Assembly (NCBI GenBank): GCA_003058495.1
Contig: QBVC01000019.1
Location: 62,001-126,000 of the forward strand
Origin: a gamma proteobacterium symbiont of Ctena orbiculata
Lineage (GTDB): Bacteria; Pseudomonadota; Gammaproteobacteria; Chromatiales; Chromatiaceae
DNA: 64,000 nucleotides
Reading direction: 5' to 3'
In this document: piece by piece, positions 1-8,346 of the stretch
How positions within the stretch are numbered: position 1 is the stretch's first letter
Layout: the number at the start of each line of letters is the position of its first letter
Notes under the pieces: generated by a model
The model's input: the letters and a program-made list of their open reading frames with translations, nothing else
The model's database searches: none
What the model was told of the DNA's origin: nothing
Translations under genes and position numbers: made by a program

Positions 1-606
1 CCACCCAATCTAAACCAGGCGCAAAAGCTGGTCTTCTTCAAAGACCATCTTAAAGGCGTGCCCAAGGGCAGCCGACTCGATTACGAGTTCACCAACGCAA
101 CCCAGGGTGAAGAGGGATTCAGAGACAGCATAGAGATCGATGTCGTCAACGTGGTCGCTGAAGACAAGCGGGACCTTGAGTTCAATTTCCTAAGCGGTGA
201 GAACCATATCGATTTTTCACCTGCCAAGGCCTACACCGGCAACCCGGTAATCATCCATTTCCTGGAGCGGGATATCTCCATGATGGCGAAGGACACAGGC
301 GGTTCGAGCGGCTATTTTCGCAATCGTATTCGCGACTCATTCAAGAATCCAAGCCTGGTTCGTGAGATCAAGTTCCATTACGGCGGCAAAGAACTGGCTG
401 GCACGGAGGTGGTCATAACACCCTTCGTCGCAGACCCCAATACGGACAATTTCAAATTCTATGTCAATAAACGGTACCAGTTCATATTCTCCGATCAGGT
501 TCCAGGCGGCGTCTATCGCATCCATACCCAGGTGCCGAATGAAAAGGAAGGCGGCATTCTGATCGATGAAGATATGACATTCCGTAAAATCACGCCGGCT
601 ATATAA
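1..606 (+). CDS. conserved hypothetical protein, 5' end outside window
   Basis: The frame is open from the first base to the TAA at 604-606, so the start lies left of the window; an internal GTG at 58 is not a convincing start because coding sequence continues in front of it. About 201 residues are visible. I do not recognise the family. There is no cysteine, heme motif or membrane segment in the visible part, and the sequence alternates short beta-strand-like stretches with charged loops. It is co-directional with the cysteine-rich gene at 657 and faces the SoxYZ-like/metallohydrolase pair, so a role around a periplasmic quinoprotein is possible but is inference from neighbourhood only. Confidence 0.7.
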   Translation, partial: PPNLNQAQKLVFFKDHLKGVPKGSRLDYEFTNATQGEEGFRDSIEIDVVNVVAEDKRDLEFNFLSGENHIDFSPAKAYTGNPVIIHFLERDISMMAKDTGGSSGYFRNRIRDSFKNPSLVREIKFHYGGKELAGTEVVITPFVADPNTDNFKFYVNKRYQFIFSDQVPGGVYRIHTQVPNEKEGGILIDEDMTFRKITPAI

Positions 607-656
607 TGTATAGATCGACATACAATCGGGAAGAAAAACGGAGGTCCAGACCAACC

Positions 657-1031
657 ATGAAAATGGCCAAGTTTTCCTCAACAATCATCTCCGTTGCACT
701 CGCCTGCTGCTCAATGGCCTGGGCGGAAGAGGAGTGCGACAAGGCTTCAAGCAGCAACGACTACCCGACCTCCGCCAGAGTCGATTATGTGATTGGCTGC
801 ATGGCATCGAATGGGCAGACACATGAGATGATGCTGAAGTGCTCCTGCAGTATCGATCTAATCGCCAAGGCGATCCCATATGAAGAGTATGTGCATATAT
901 CGACGCTCCTGAGCCTGCAGCAGATGGCCGCGGCCGGCAGGAACGCCGTCTATAAGAGCTCTACCTGGTCGCAGAAGGCGGTCGCCAAACTGAGAGACGT
1001 TCAGGCCGACTCCACCCTGCGCTGTTTTTAA
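657..1031 (+). CDS. small exported cysteine-rich hypothetical protein
   Basis: A 124-residue protein. An upstream in-frame ATG at 606 overlaps the previous stop, but I place the start at 657: GGAGG lies 12 bases upstream (640-644) and the frame then opens with a standard signal peptide (MKMAKF..., hydrophobic stretch, cleavage after SMAWA). The mature part is about 100 residues with five cysteines (ECD, GCM, KCSC, RCF), a pattern that fits a disulfide-bonded periplasmic protein. No CxxCH heme site is present. Family not recognised. It sits 50 bp after the preceding gene in the same direction, so co-transcription is likely. The gene ends 37 bp before the convergent SoxYZ-like gene. Confidence 0.75.
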   Translation: MKMAKFSSTIISVALACCSMAWAEEECDKASSSNDYPTSARVDYVIGCMASNGQTHEMMLKCSCSIDLIAKAIPYEEYVHISTLLSLQQMAAAGRNAVYKSSTWSQKAVAKLRDVQADSTLRCF

Positions 1032-1068
1032 CCCTCGGCAGCCCCGGCCCTTATGAGGCCGTCGGGTG

Positions 1069-1917
1069 TCAGCCCTTGCCCTGCGAAGGCAGATCCATGC
1101 TGTGGCTAAAAGTCCTCCCCTTGGAATCCTTCACATGAACCTCCAGCACCCCGCTCTCCTGCGGGATGAAACCGAAACGGATGCTGGGATCCTCGCTGAT
1201 GGAGATATCGGTATCGGCGGTGAACACCTCTTCACCGTTGTAGGTGACCTGGATGGTTCTGACGAAATCCGCGGGTATGTAGAAGCGGGATACCTGATCA
1301 AACTGCAGCCCGGAATTGTTCGGGTGCTTGATCAGCAGCTGGGTCGGCAGCAGGTCGCCCTGACTGTAATCCTCGGGCATACGGAACTTTATCTTGCCCA
1401 ATTGCGCCATCGCGGCCGCAGGGTCCTTGAGCGAGGGCGCGGAACATCCTCCCGACGCCTTGACATAGTTATTCACCATGTAGAGTTTACCGTCACTCAG
1501 TTCTGCGATGGCGCGAAGGTCGGTGTAGGCATTGATACGCACCCTGGTGGAAAGGGTCTCCCAGCTGTGCTTGCCGGGAAAGTGGAACACGGCAGCCACC
1601 GGTGAAGGATTGTTGTCGATCACCAGATAGAGGCTTTTGATATAGCGATCCGGTGTCTGTTCGAGCTTCGAGTCGATGGTAATGGGGACGATTGCCGCGT
1701 CCATTGCCCTCGCGGGTGATTCCAACCCGAGAATCTGCTCTCCACTCTGGATCTGTTTGTCTCCAAACAGAGAGCTCTTTATCTGAAACCAGCGATTCCC
1801 ATCGTCCTTGGCCCAGGCAGTGCCCGCGATCAGACACAGGCATAACAGGATCAGTGTGTATTGAAGGCAGGTGTTCCATCTCCGGCCCTTGTGGTTCATC
1901 GTTGAGACAGCTGTCAT
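1069..1917 (-). CDS. quinoprotein dehydrogenase-associated SoxYZ-like carrier protein
   Basis: Single-chain fusion of a SoxY-like N-terminal domain and a SoxZ-like C-terminal domain, exported by a signal peptide (hydrophobic run ending GTAWA). The key sign is the swinging-arm type motif S-G-G-C-S-A-P between the domains; true SoxY ends in GGCGG and carries the sulfur substrate on that Cys. The fused form is known as a companion of PQQ-dependent dehydrogenases rather than of the thiosulfate-oxidising Sox complex. I chose the ATG at 1917 (second Met), which has AGAGG nine bases upstream; the ATG at 1926 directly abuts that site. The next gene downstream of its own promoter side, the metallohydrolase at 2161-3168, belongs to the same predicted system. 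Function of the carried group is unknown. Confidence 0.85.
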   Translation of the reverse strand: MTAVSTMNHKGRRWNTCLQYTLILLCLCLIAGTAWAKDDGNRWFQIKSSLFGDKQIQSGEQILGLESPARAMDAAIVPITIDSKLEQTPDRYIKSLYLVIDNNPSPVAAVFHFPGKHSWETLSTRVRINAYTDLRAIAELSDGKLYMVNNYVKASGGCSAPSLKDPAAAMAQLGKIKFRMPEDYSQGDLLPTQLLIKHPNNSGLQFDQVSRFYIPADFVRTIQVTYNGEEVFTADTDISISEDPSIRFGFIPQESGVLEVHVKDSKGRTFSHSMDLPSQGKG

Positions 1918-2160
1918 AGCAATCATCCTCTAGCTGAGAAAACAAATTGCCGGCACCCGCAAAACATCGCCATGCATTCCTAATTAGATCGAGATTTCGT
2001 ACTGGCGTTCCGTTTGCAACCACGCTTCGCCGGTCAACCTCGATCGCCAATCTGCATCATGACTTTCTACGATATACACAAAATCACCATGCGCATCTAC
2101 CACAAAAAGTCTATTACATTAGCCGGCATCCCAATCGATCCTGTCCTTGCGCCGGGGCGC

Positions 2161-3168
2161 CTACTCCCACTCCAATTCCGCAAAAACTGCAGTGACATTC
2201 CTGCCGTGGAATTGATCGAACAGAAGCCATTTGTCCCGCTCCTCCAAGCCAACGCTTGCAACCGCCTCGGGGATGGTTCCTCCCTGTTTGATGATCTTGC
2301 GGATACCCGTGGCAATGATTTCAAGATAACGGCGTTGATCGCCAAGCGCCTGCTTCCATTGAGTCACCACTGGACCGTGTCCCGGCACAATGCGGTTGAC
2401 TGTTTTGCAACCTTCGCTTGCCTCCGCCTTTAACGGCGGTGCGCTATCAGCGGCGACCTGAACACAGCCCCGATCGCCAAGCTCCCCGATGATCTTCAGC
2501 CAGCCCCGCAAGCTGCCATCCATGACCGGGATACGCTCCACAAAGAGCAGATCCGAAAGCCATAATGTCCCGGTTTTGTCGTCATAGACACTCAGATCAT
2601 TGTTGGTATGCGCCGTCGGATAACCGCGCAGGTAGAGGCCCCTGCCGCCCAGATCCAGCTTCAACACCTCTCCCACATCGACCGTTCGCGTGGGGAGCAC
2701 CATCTCCGTACCCTTCGCCATGATTCCCAATATCTGATTCATCCGATTCAGATAGACCGACTGGCGGCTGGCCAAGGCCCCGCTCAACTGCTTATGGCCG
2801 ATATATTCCGGTTCATCCTGCCTGAATGCCGCGGCACCCAGGGAGTGATCGGGATGCATATGGGTCAGGATCACATAGGCGATGGGAAGATCGGTGACCT
2901 CCCGGATCAGTCTTCTCAGCCACAATCCTTCATTGAGGGTGCTGCCGGTGTCGATGACGGCAACAGCCTGGTTGCCGACAATGAAGCCGATATTGGCAAT
3001 GTGGCCATGATTGGGCGGTGCGAATTCCTCTTGAATCCCTGGCCGGAGATAGATCCCGGGCGCTATCTCTTCGGCAGTGACACCCCTTGCAACGACCCCC
3101 GCCGGCAACAGCAGCAGCACCATCGACAAAAACAGAAGCCGAAGGCCGGGAATTTCCCGTCTCTTCAT
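2161..3168 (-). CDS. quinoprotein relay system zinc metallohydrolase (SoxH-related MBL fold)
   Basis: A 335-residue metallo-beta-lactamase-fold protein with an N-terminal signal peptide (LLFLSMVLLLLPAG). The zinc site is clear: T-H-M-H-P-D-H-S-L-G, a later His in PTAHTNNDL with Asp in WLSDLLF, and a final V-P-G-H-G-P. This is the SoxH-related subgroup that co-occurs with PQQ dehydrogenases and with the fused SoxYZ-like carrier found 243 bp downstream here, so the two are likely functional partners in the periplasm. The substrate is not known. Glyoxalase II-like or lactamase activity is an alternative that sequence alone cannot exclude. Same strand as the SoxYZ-like gene, probably one transcription unit. 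Confidence 0.85.
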   Translation of the reverse strand: MKRREIPGLRLLFLSMVLLLLPAGVVARGVTAEEIAPGIYLRPGIQEEFAPPNHGHIANIGFIVGNQAVAVIDTGSTLNEGLWLRRLIREVTDLPIAYVILTHMHPDHSLGAAAFRQDEPEYIGHKQLSGALASRQSVYLNRMNQILGIMAKGTEMVLPTRTVDVGEVLKLDLGGRGLYLRGYPTAHTNNDLSVYDDKTGTLWLSDLLFVERIPVMDGSLRGWLKIIGELGDRGCVQVAADSAPPLKAEASEGCKTVNRIVPGHGPVVTQWKQALGDQRRYLEIIATGIRKIIKQGGTIPEAVASVGLEERDKWLLFDQFHGRNVTAVFAELEWE

Positions 3169-3492
3169 GAATTCACTCGCCTGAATGATTGCATCGAGCT
3201 TGTGATCATCCGAATTTCACCTCTTCGCCATCGATCAACCCTGTATGACATGCACATTCATGGCCAACCTGCTAGCGCCCGCGCTTTAGCCGCTTGACGG
3301 CGAGGCATTGTCTTGTTGCAGACACACAGGAAGATCAATGTGCGAGAAAACTGGTGCACTGGACCATGCCGATCCCGGGTTTGGCTGAACCCCAACCGCC
3401 TTGCAACGATGGCACATGATTTGCAGAACATGGGGCGATAGATCATCCGGAACTATTGCGAGCACCAATCACGGATCCCCAGGTATAGCGCG
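3169..3492. other. intergenic region between metallohydrolase and formate dehydrogenase genes
   Basis: About 320 bases separating divergent genes, so it must hold promoters for both. I see no confident sigma-70 or sigma-54 site. A TTGACG at 3294-3299 has no good -10 partner. Short reading frames here have no coding character or ribosome site worth calling. Confidence 0.4.
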
Positions 3493-5199
3493 TTGCCTTC
3501 AGCAGTGAAATCAGATAAGAGAGAGCCCGGCCACAACAAGGGCCGCAGGGTAAAGCCGGCCGTGCTGGCGGAAATTCGGGAACTGCTGGGGGAGACGCCG
3601 CGACGACCTGAGCTGCTGATCGAACTCCTGCATCGACTGCAGGATGCGCATGGATTTATCACCATCGACCAGGTGATGGCGCTCGCCCAAGAACTGAACA
3701 TCTCCAGCGCCCACGTCTACGAGGTGGCCAGTTTCTACCACCATTTCGATCTCGTCGGCGAGGGCGAGACCCCGCCCCCACCCTTGACCGTGCGTGTCTG
3801 CGACTCCATCTCCTGCATGCTGGACGGGGCCGAATCCCTTATCGCCGATCTGCGGGCCAGCCTGGGTGATGGGGTTCGTGTACAGCCTGTTCCCTGCATC
3901 GGACGCTGCCAGGATGCCCCTGCGGCGGTTGTGGGGCAACGGCCTGTAGCGCAAGCCGACAGGGAAAAGGTATGCCAGCTGGTCGAATCCGGTGACACTG
4001 AACCCGAGTTGCCCGACTACCTGGGTTACGTAGAGTATCTTGCAGCCGGGGGTTACCAACTGCTGAACCGGATCGGGGATGGCAATAAAGGCGCAGACGA
4101 TGCCGAGAGATTCTCGGTGGAACAGGTCGTTCAATGTCTCGAGGATTCCAACCTCAGGGGTCTGGGCGGCGCCGGTTTCCCCGCCGGACGCAAATGGCGC
4201 ATCCTGCGGGAGCAGCCCGCGCCCCGCCTGCTGGCCGTCAACATCGACGAAGGGGAGCCGGGCACCTTCAAGGACCGGCACTACCTGGAGATCGATCCAC
4301 ACCGTTTTCTCGAGGGGGCGCTGATTGCGGCGCGGGTGGTGGATATCGCCGAGATCTATATCTATCTGCGGGACGAGTACGCTGCCCTGCGCGAGGTACT
4401 GGAGAGGGAGTTGAGCGCCTTGCAGTCCGATCCCCCCTGTCAACTGCCGGCCATCCATCTGCGGCGGGGGGCGGGCGCCTATATCTGCGGCGAGGAGTCG
4501 GCCATGATCGAGTCGATCGAGGGCAAGCGCGGCATGCCGCGCCAGCGCCCACCCTATGTCGCCCAGGTCGGGCTCTTCGGCCGTCCCACCCTGGAACACA
4601 ATATGGAAACCCTCTACTGGGTGCGGGAGCTGCTTGAGCGCGGCGCCGACTGGTTTAGCCGGCAGGGACGTAACGGCCGCCATGGCCTGCGCAGCTTCTC
4701 GGTCAGCGGCCGGGTGAACAAGCCGGGCGTCCACCTGGCCCCGGCCGGCATTACCCTGCGCCAGCTGATCGACGAGTATTGCGGCGGCATGCCCGAGGGG
4801 CACCAACTCTACGGCTACTTCCCCGGTGGCGCATCCGGCGGTATCCTCCCCGCCTCCCTGGCGGAGATACCCCTCGACTTCGATACCCTGCAGCCCTACG
4901 GCTGCTTTATCGGCTCGGCGGCGATCATCGTCCTCTCGCAGCAGGACAGCGCCCGCGAGGCGGCGCTCAACGCGATGCGATTCTTCGCCCACGAATCCTG
5001 CGGCCAGTGCACCCCCTGCCGGGTCGGCACCGAAAAGGCGGTGGCGTTGATGGCGCAGGATCGATGGGACCGGGATCTGCTCGAAGCGCTCTCCAGCGTC
5101 ATGATCGACGCCTCCATCTGCGGCCTGGGACAGGCGGCGCCCAATCCCATGTTGTCGGTACTTAAATACTTCCCCCAGGAGCTGGATCATGGCGAGTGA
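3493..5199 (+). CDS. fdsB: NAD-dependent formate dehydrogenase, fused gamma/beta (FdsG-FdsB) diaphorase subunit
   Basis: A 568-residue fusion of a NuoE/FdsG-like domain (about residues 20-165; 2Fe-2S cysteines C103, C108, C135, C139) and a NuoF/FdsB-like domain (about 190-565). The latter shows the NADH/FMN glycine-rich motif R-G-L-G-G-A-G-F-P-A-G, the ICGEES segment, and the 4Fe-4S site E-S-C-G-Q-C-T-P-C-R. It passes electrons from the catalytic subunit to NAD+. Fds operons usually encode these two as separate genes. The start is uncertain: TTG at 3493 has AGG nine bases before it; GTG at 3505 is the alternative. The frame overlaps the next gene by 11 bases, which indicates translational coupling. 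HoxF-type hydrogenase diaphorase is ruled out by the neighbour. Confidence 0.9.
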   Translation: MPSAVKSDKREPGHNKGRRVKPAVLAEIRELLGETPRRPELLIELLHRLQDAHGFITIDQVMALAQELNISSAHVYEVASFYHHFDLVGEGETPPPPLTVRVCDSISCMLDGAESLIADLRASLGDGVRVQPVPCIGRCQDAPAAVVGQRPVAQADREKVCQLVESGDTEPELPDYLGYVEYLAAGGYQLLNRIGDGNKGADDAERFSVEQVVQCLEDSNLRGLGGAGFPAGRKWRILREQPAPRLLAVNIDEGEPGTFKDRHYLEIDPHRFLEGALIAARVVDIAEIYIYLRDEYAALREVLERELSALQSDPPCQLPAIHLRRGAGAYICGEESAMIESIEGKRGMPRQRPPYVAQVGLFGRPTLEHNMETLYWVRELLERGADWFSRQGRNGRHGLRSFSVSGRVNKPGVHLAPAGITLRQLIDEYCGGMPEGHQLYGYFPGGASGGILPASLAEIPLDFDTLQPYGCFIGSAAIIVLSQQDSAREAALNAMRFFAHESCGQCTPCRVGTEKAVALMAQDRWDRDLLEALSSVMIDASICGLGQAAPNPMLSVLKYFPQELDHGE

Positions 5200-7933
5200 C
5201 CCTCAGCCCGGCAGCATCAACTTCACCCTGAACGGCAAGCCCCTCGGCGCCCGGCCGGGAGAGACCATTCTCCAGGCGGCGAAGCGGGTCGGCATCGAGA
5301 TCCCCCATCTCTGCTACAAGGAGGGATTGCGCGCCGACGGCAACTGCCGTGCCTGCGTGGTGGAGATCGAGGGCGAGCGGGCCCTGGCCGCCTCCTGCTG
5401 TCGCCAACCGAGCGAGGGCATGGCGGTCGACAGCCAGGGTGAGCGGCCCCGCAACTCGCAACGCCTGGTGCTCGAACTGCTGCAGTCCGACATGGCCGAG
5501 AACCGCTACAGCCATGACAACGAACTCGACCATTGGGCGCGGAAACTCGAGCTGGGCAAGCCCAGGTTCCCCGCCCGCGCTCAACCCGCCGCGGATGGCT
5601 CCCACCCCGCCATCGCGGTGAACCTGGACGCCTGCATCCAGTGCACCCGCTGTTTGCGGGCCTGTCGTGAACTGCAGGTCAACAACGTGATCGGTTATGC
5701 CCGGCGGGGCGCCGCCTCGAGCATCGTCTTCGATGCCGGGGAGAGCCTGGGCGAGAGCAGCTGCGTGGCCTGCGGCGAGTGCGTGCAGGCCTGTCCCACC
5801 GGCGCCCTGATGCCGACCAGGGGCGCGGGGCTCGAAGAGATCGAAAAAGAGGTCGACTCGGTCTGCCCCTACTGTGGTGTGGGATGTCAGCTGACCTTCC
5901 ATGTCAGCGACAACCGAATCCGCTATGTCACCGGCCGGGACGGCCCCGCCAACAGCAGCCGTCTCTGCGTCAAAGGGCGATATGGATTCGACTATGTGCA
6001 TCACAAGCATCGCCTGACCGTACCTTTAATTCGCCGCGAGGACGCCCCCAAGCAGGCCGCGTTGGGACTCGACCACGACAATCCCTTCGCCGGCTTTCGC
6101 GAAGCGAGCTGGGAGGAGGCGCTGGCCTTCGCCGCCGGCGGCCTGAACAGGATACGGGAGCGGGATGGCGCCGCCGCACTCGCCGGATTCGGCTCTGCCA
6201 AGGGTTCCAACGAGGAGGCCTACTTGTTCCAAAAACTGGTGCGTACCGGTTTCGGCAGCAACAACGTGGATCACTGCACCCGCCTCTGTCACGCCTCCTC
6301 GGTGGTTGCGCTGCTGGAGATGATCGGCTCCGGCGCCGTCTCCAATCCGGTGGCGGACGTGGACAAGGCCGAGGTGATCCTGATCATCGGTTCCAATACC
6401 ACCGAAAACCATCCGGTGGCCGCCACCTTCATCAAGAACGAGGCCGCGGCCGGCAAGACCCTCATCGTGATGGATCCCCGCCGCACCGCCATCGCCAGGC
6501 ATGCCAGCCATTTTCTTCAATTCAAGCCCGACACCGACGTGGCCCTGCTCAATGCCATCATGCACGCGGTGATCGAACAGGGGCTGGTCGATGAAAAATT
6601 CATCAATGAACGGACCAGCGGCTACCAGGCGCTGGAGGAGCACCTGCGCCCCTACACCCCCGAAACGATGGAACAGATCTGCGGTATCGATGCGCAGACC
6701 ATTCGCGAGGTGGCGCGGATCTACGCCTCCTCCAGGGCCTCCATCATCTTCTGGGGCATGGGGGTCTCACAGCATATCCACGGCACGGACAATGCCCGCG
6801 CCCTGATATCCCTGGCCCTGATCTGCGGCCAGATCGGCCGGCCCGGCACGGGACTCCATCCGCTGCGAGGCCAGAACAATGTCCAGGGCGCCTCCGACGT
6901 GGGGTTGATCCCCATGGTCTTTCCCGACTACCAGCGGGTCGACAATCCACGGGTCCGCGCCAAATTCGAGGCCTTGTGGGGCATGCCCCTCGATGCAAAA
7001 CCGGGACTCACCGTGGTCGAGACCATGCACGCCATCGCCGACGGCAGTATCAGGGGCATGTACATCATGGGTGAGAACCCGGCCATGTCGGATCCCAATC
7101 TGAATCATGCCCGCAAGGCCCTGGCGAGCCTGGAACACCTGGTGGTGCAGGATATCTTCATGACCGAGACCGCCTGGTACGCCGATGTCATCCTGCCCGC
7201 CTCGGCATTTGCCGAGAAGGACGGCAGCTTCACCAACACCGACCGCCGGGTACAGCTGGGACGCCAGGCGATCGATCCGCCGGGAGAGGCCCGCCAGGAT
7301 CTGGAGATCATTCAAGAGATGGCGCGGAGACTGGGGCTTGATTGGCACTATGGCCATCCCAGGGAGGTGTTTGCCGAGATGCGCCAGGCCATGCCCAGCA
7401 TCGCCGGCATCACCTGGGAACGCCTGGCGCAATCAGGCGCCGTTACCTACCCATGCGAACATGAAGATGATCCGGGCGAGCCGGTGATCTTCACCGAGCG
7501 ATTCCCCACCGTTTCGGGCCGGGCGAGCCTGATCCCCGCTCCTTTCACCAATGCGGACGAACTGCCGGACCTGGAATATCCCTGGGTTTTGATTACCGGC
7601 CGCCAGCTGGAGCATTGGCATACCGGCGCCATGACCCGCCGGGCTGAGGTGCTCGATCGCATCGAACCGGTTCCTGTAGCCAGTCTCCACCCTGACGGCC
7701 TGGCCGAGATGGGTCTCGAACCCGGCGGGTTGATCGAGCTGCACTCCCGGCGCGGAATCGTGACCGCCCATGCCCGGGCCGACGACGGGGTAGCTCCGGG
7801 TCAGGTGTTCCTCCCCTTCTGCTACCACGAAGCGGCGGCCAACCTGTTGACCAACGAGGCGCTCGATCCAGCCGCCAAGATACCGGAGTTCAAGTTTTGC
7901 GCGGTCCGGGTGACCCCTGCCGGGGGGGCTTAG
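5189..7933 (+). CDS. fdsA: formate dehydrogenase catalytic (alpha) subunit, molybdenum or tungsten type
   Basis: A 914-residue cytoplasmic enzyme oxidising formate to CO2. From the N-terminus: a 2Fe-2S ferredoxin domain (HLCYKEGL, NCRAC, SCC), two 4Fe-4S clusters (CIQCTRCLRAC and CVACGECVQACP), the 4Fe-4S site of the catalytic domain (CPYCGVGC ... CVKGRYG), then the bis-MGD domain. The metal ligand is Cys367 in C-T-R-L-C-H with the catalytic His368; there is no selenocysteine. The C-terminal dinucleotide-binding domain is complete. It overlaps fdsB. No fdsC/fdhD (sulfurtransferase) or fdsD follows, so maturation genes must be elsewhere. Likely the last step of a C1 oxidation route. Confidence 0.93.
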   Translation: MASDPQPGSINFTLNGKPLGARPGETILQAAKRVGIEIPHLCYKEGLRADGNCRACVVEIEGERALAASCCRQPSEGMAVDSQGERPRNSQRLVLELLQSDMAENRYSHDNELDHWARKLELGKPRFPARAQPAADGSHPAIAVNLDACIQCTRCLRACRELQVNNVIGYARRGAASSIVFDAGESLGESSCVACGECVQACPTGALMPTRGAGLEEIEKEVDSVCPYCGVGCQLTFHVSDNRIRYVTGRDGPANSSRLCVKGRYGFDYVHHKHRLTVPLIRREDAPKQAALGLDHDNPFAGFREASWEEALAFAAGGLNRIRERDGAAALAGFGSAKGSNEEAYLFQKLVRTGFGSNNVDHCTRLCHASSVVALLEMIGSGAVSNPVADVDKAEVILIIGSNTTENHPVAATFIKNEAAAGKTLIVMDPRRTAIARHASHFLQFKPDTDVALLNAIMHAVIEQGLVDEKFINERTSGYQALEEHLRPYTPETMEQICGIDAQTIREVARIYASSRASIIFWGMGVSQHIHGTDNARALISLALICGQIGRPGTGLHPLRGQNNVQGASDVGLIPMVFPDYQRVDNPRVRAKFEALWGMPLDAKPGLTVVETMHAIADGSIRGMYIMGENPAMSDPNLNHARKALASLEHLVVQDIFMTETAWYADVILPASAFAEKDGSFTNTDRRVQLGRQAIDPPGEARQDLEIIQEMARRLGLDWHYGHPREVFAEMRQAMPSIAGITWERLAQSGAVTYPCEHEDDPGEPVIFTERFPTVSGRASLIPAPFTNADELPDLEYPWVLITGRQLEHWHTGAMTRRAEVLDRIEPVPVASLHPDGLAEMGLEPGGLIELHSRRGIVTAHARADDGVAPGQVFLPFCYHEAAANLLTNEALDPAAKIPEFKFCAVRVTPAGGA

Positions 7934-8089
7934 ATAGATGTCAAATGTGAGAATCAGAGCAGCAGGTGTGGCACATCTGTAACAGCCATGGCCGAAGAGA
8001 TGGCCACAAAACCTAACTGGCAGATCAATCTATTTAGGAGTTTATTTTTTTTGTGACTTTTTCAAGAGGTTAAAAAACACTATCGGATT

Positions 8090-8106
8090 TTGGCCCGTAT
8101 TCTGCT
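8090..8106 (+). promoter_or_regulatory. candidate sigma-54 (-24/-12) promoter
   Basis: TTGGCCCGTATTCTGCT matches the sigma-54 consensus TTGGCACGNNNNTTGCT at all but two positions. The invariant GG and GC are separated by exactly ten bases. It points rightward, yet folP on that side is on the opposite strand, so it would drive only a short transcript ending at the terminator at 8286-8330. A sigma-54 activator gene starts at 9355, which supports a real site. Not tested by scanning the rest of the genome for background frequency. Confidence 0.5.
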
Positions 8107-8285
8107 AAGAGAAAAACAGGAAGTTGGCAGCTACTGGCGCATGACATCTCTACCAGTGAACAAAATGTATACAGACAAGGTGACGAAGACCGATCCATGG
8201 CCTTGTATAGAAGATTCTCTGAACAATGGACGGTAATCAGGGATTGATGCCGGTTTTCTGTTGAAATCTTTCCTCCACCCTTAGT

Positions 8286-8330
8286 GCCCTACTTGTGACT
8301 ATCCCCTAGTCACATAGGGCATATTTTTTT
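8286..8330 (+). terminator. intrinsic terminator, rightward
   Basis: Arms GCCCTA (8286-8291) and GTGACTA (8295-8301) pair with TAGTCAC (8307-8313) and TAGGGC (8315-8320) around a five-base loop, followed by seven T (8324-8330). It can end transcripts from fdsA or from the sigma-54 promoter at 8090. On the other strand there is no T-run, so it does not serve folP. Confidence 0.8.
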
Positions 8331-8346
8331 GCCGACAAGAACCGCT

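Larger units (their letters stand above)
7934..8346. other. non-coding region between fdsA and folP with a sigma-54 promoter and a terminator
   Basis: This 413-base stretch is not empty. It holds an AT-rich segment (8036-8090), a sigma-54-like promoter (8090-8106) pointing right, and a strong terminator also pointing right (8286-8330). A 31-codon frame (8141-8236) lies between them without a good ribosome site. No gene is confidently coded. See the separate entries. Confidence 0.6.

Noticed and set aside
3511-5190. 559-residue open frame antisense to fdsB
   Set aside because: It mirrors the high-GC coding strand of a clear formate dehydrogenase subunit and shows no domain.
7960-7980. TGGCAC at about 7965 as a sigma-54 promoter
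   Set aside because: No GC element at the required spacing; the site at 8090 is much better.
8141-8236. 31-codon frame in the orphan sigma-54 unit as a gene
   Set aside because: No ribosome site at proper distance and no family; kept only as a possibility within the finding.
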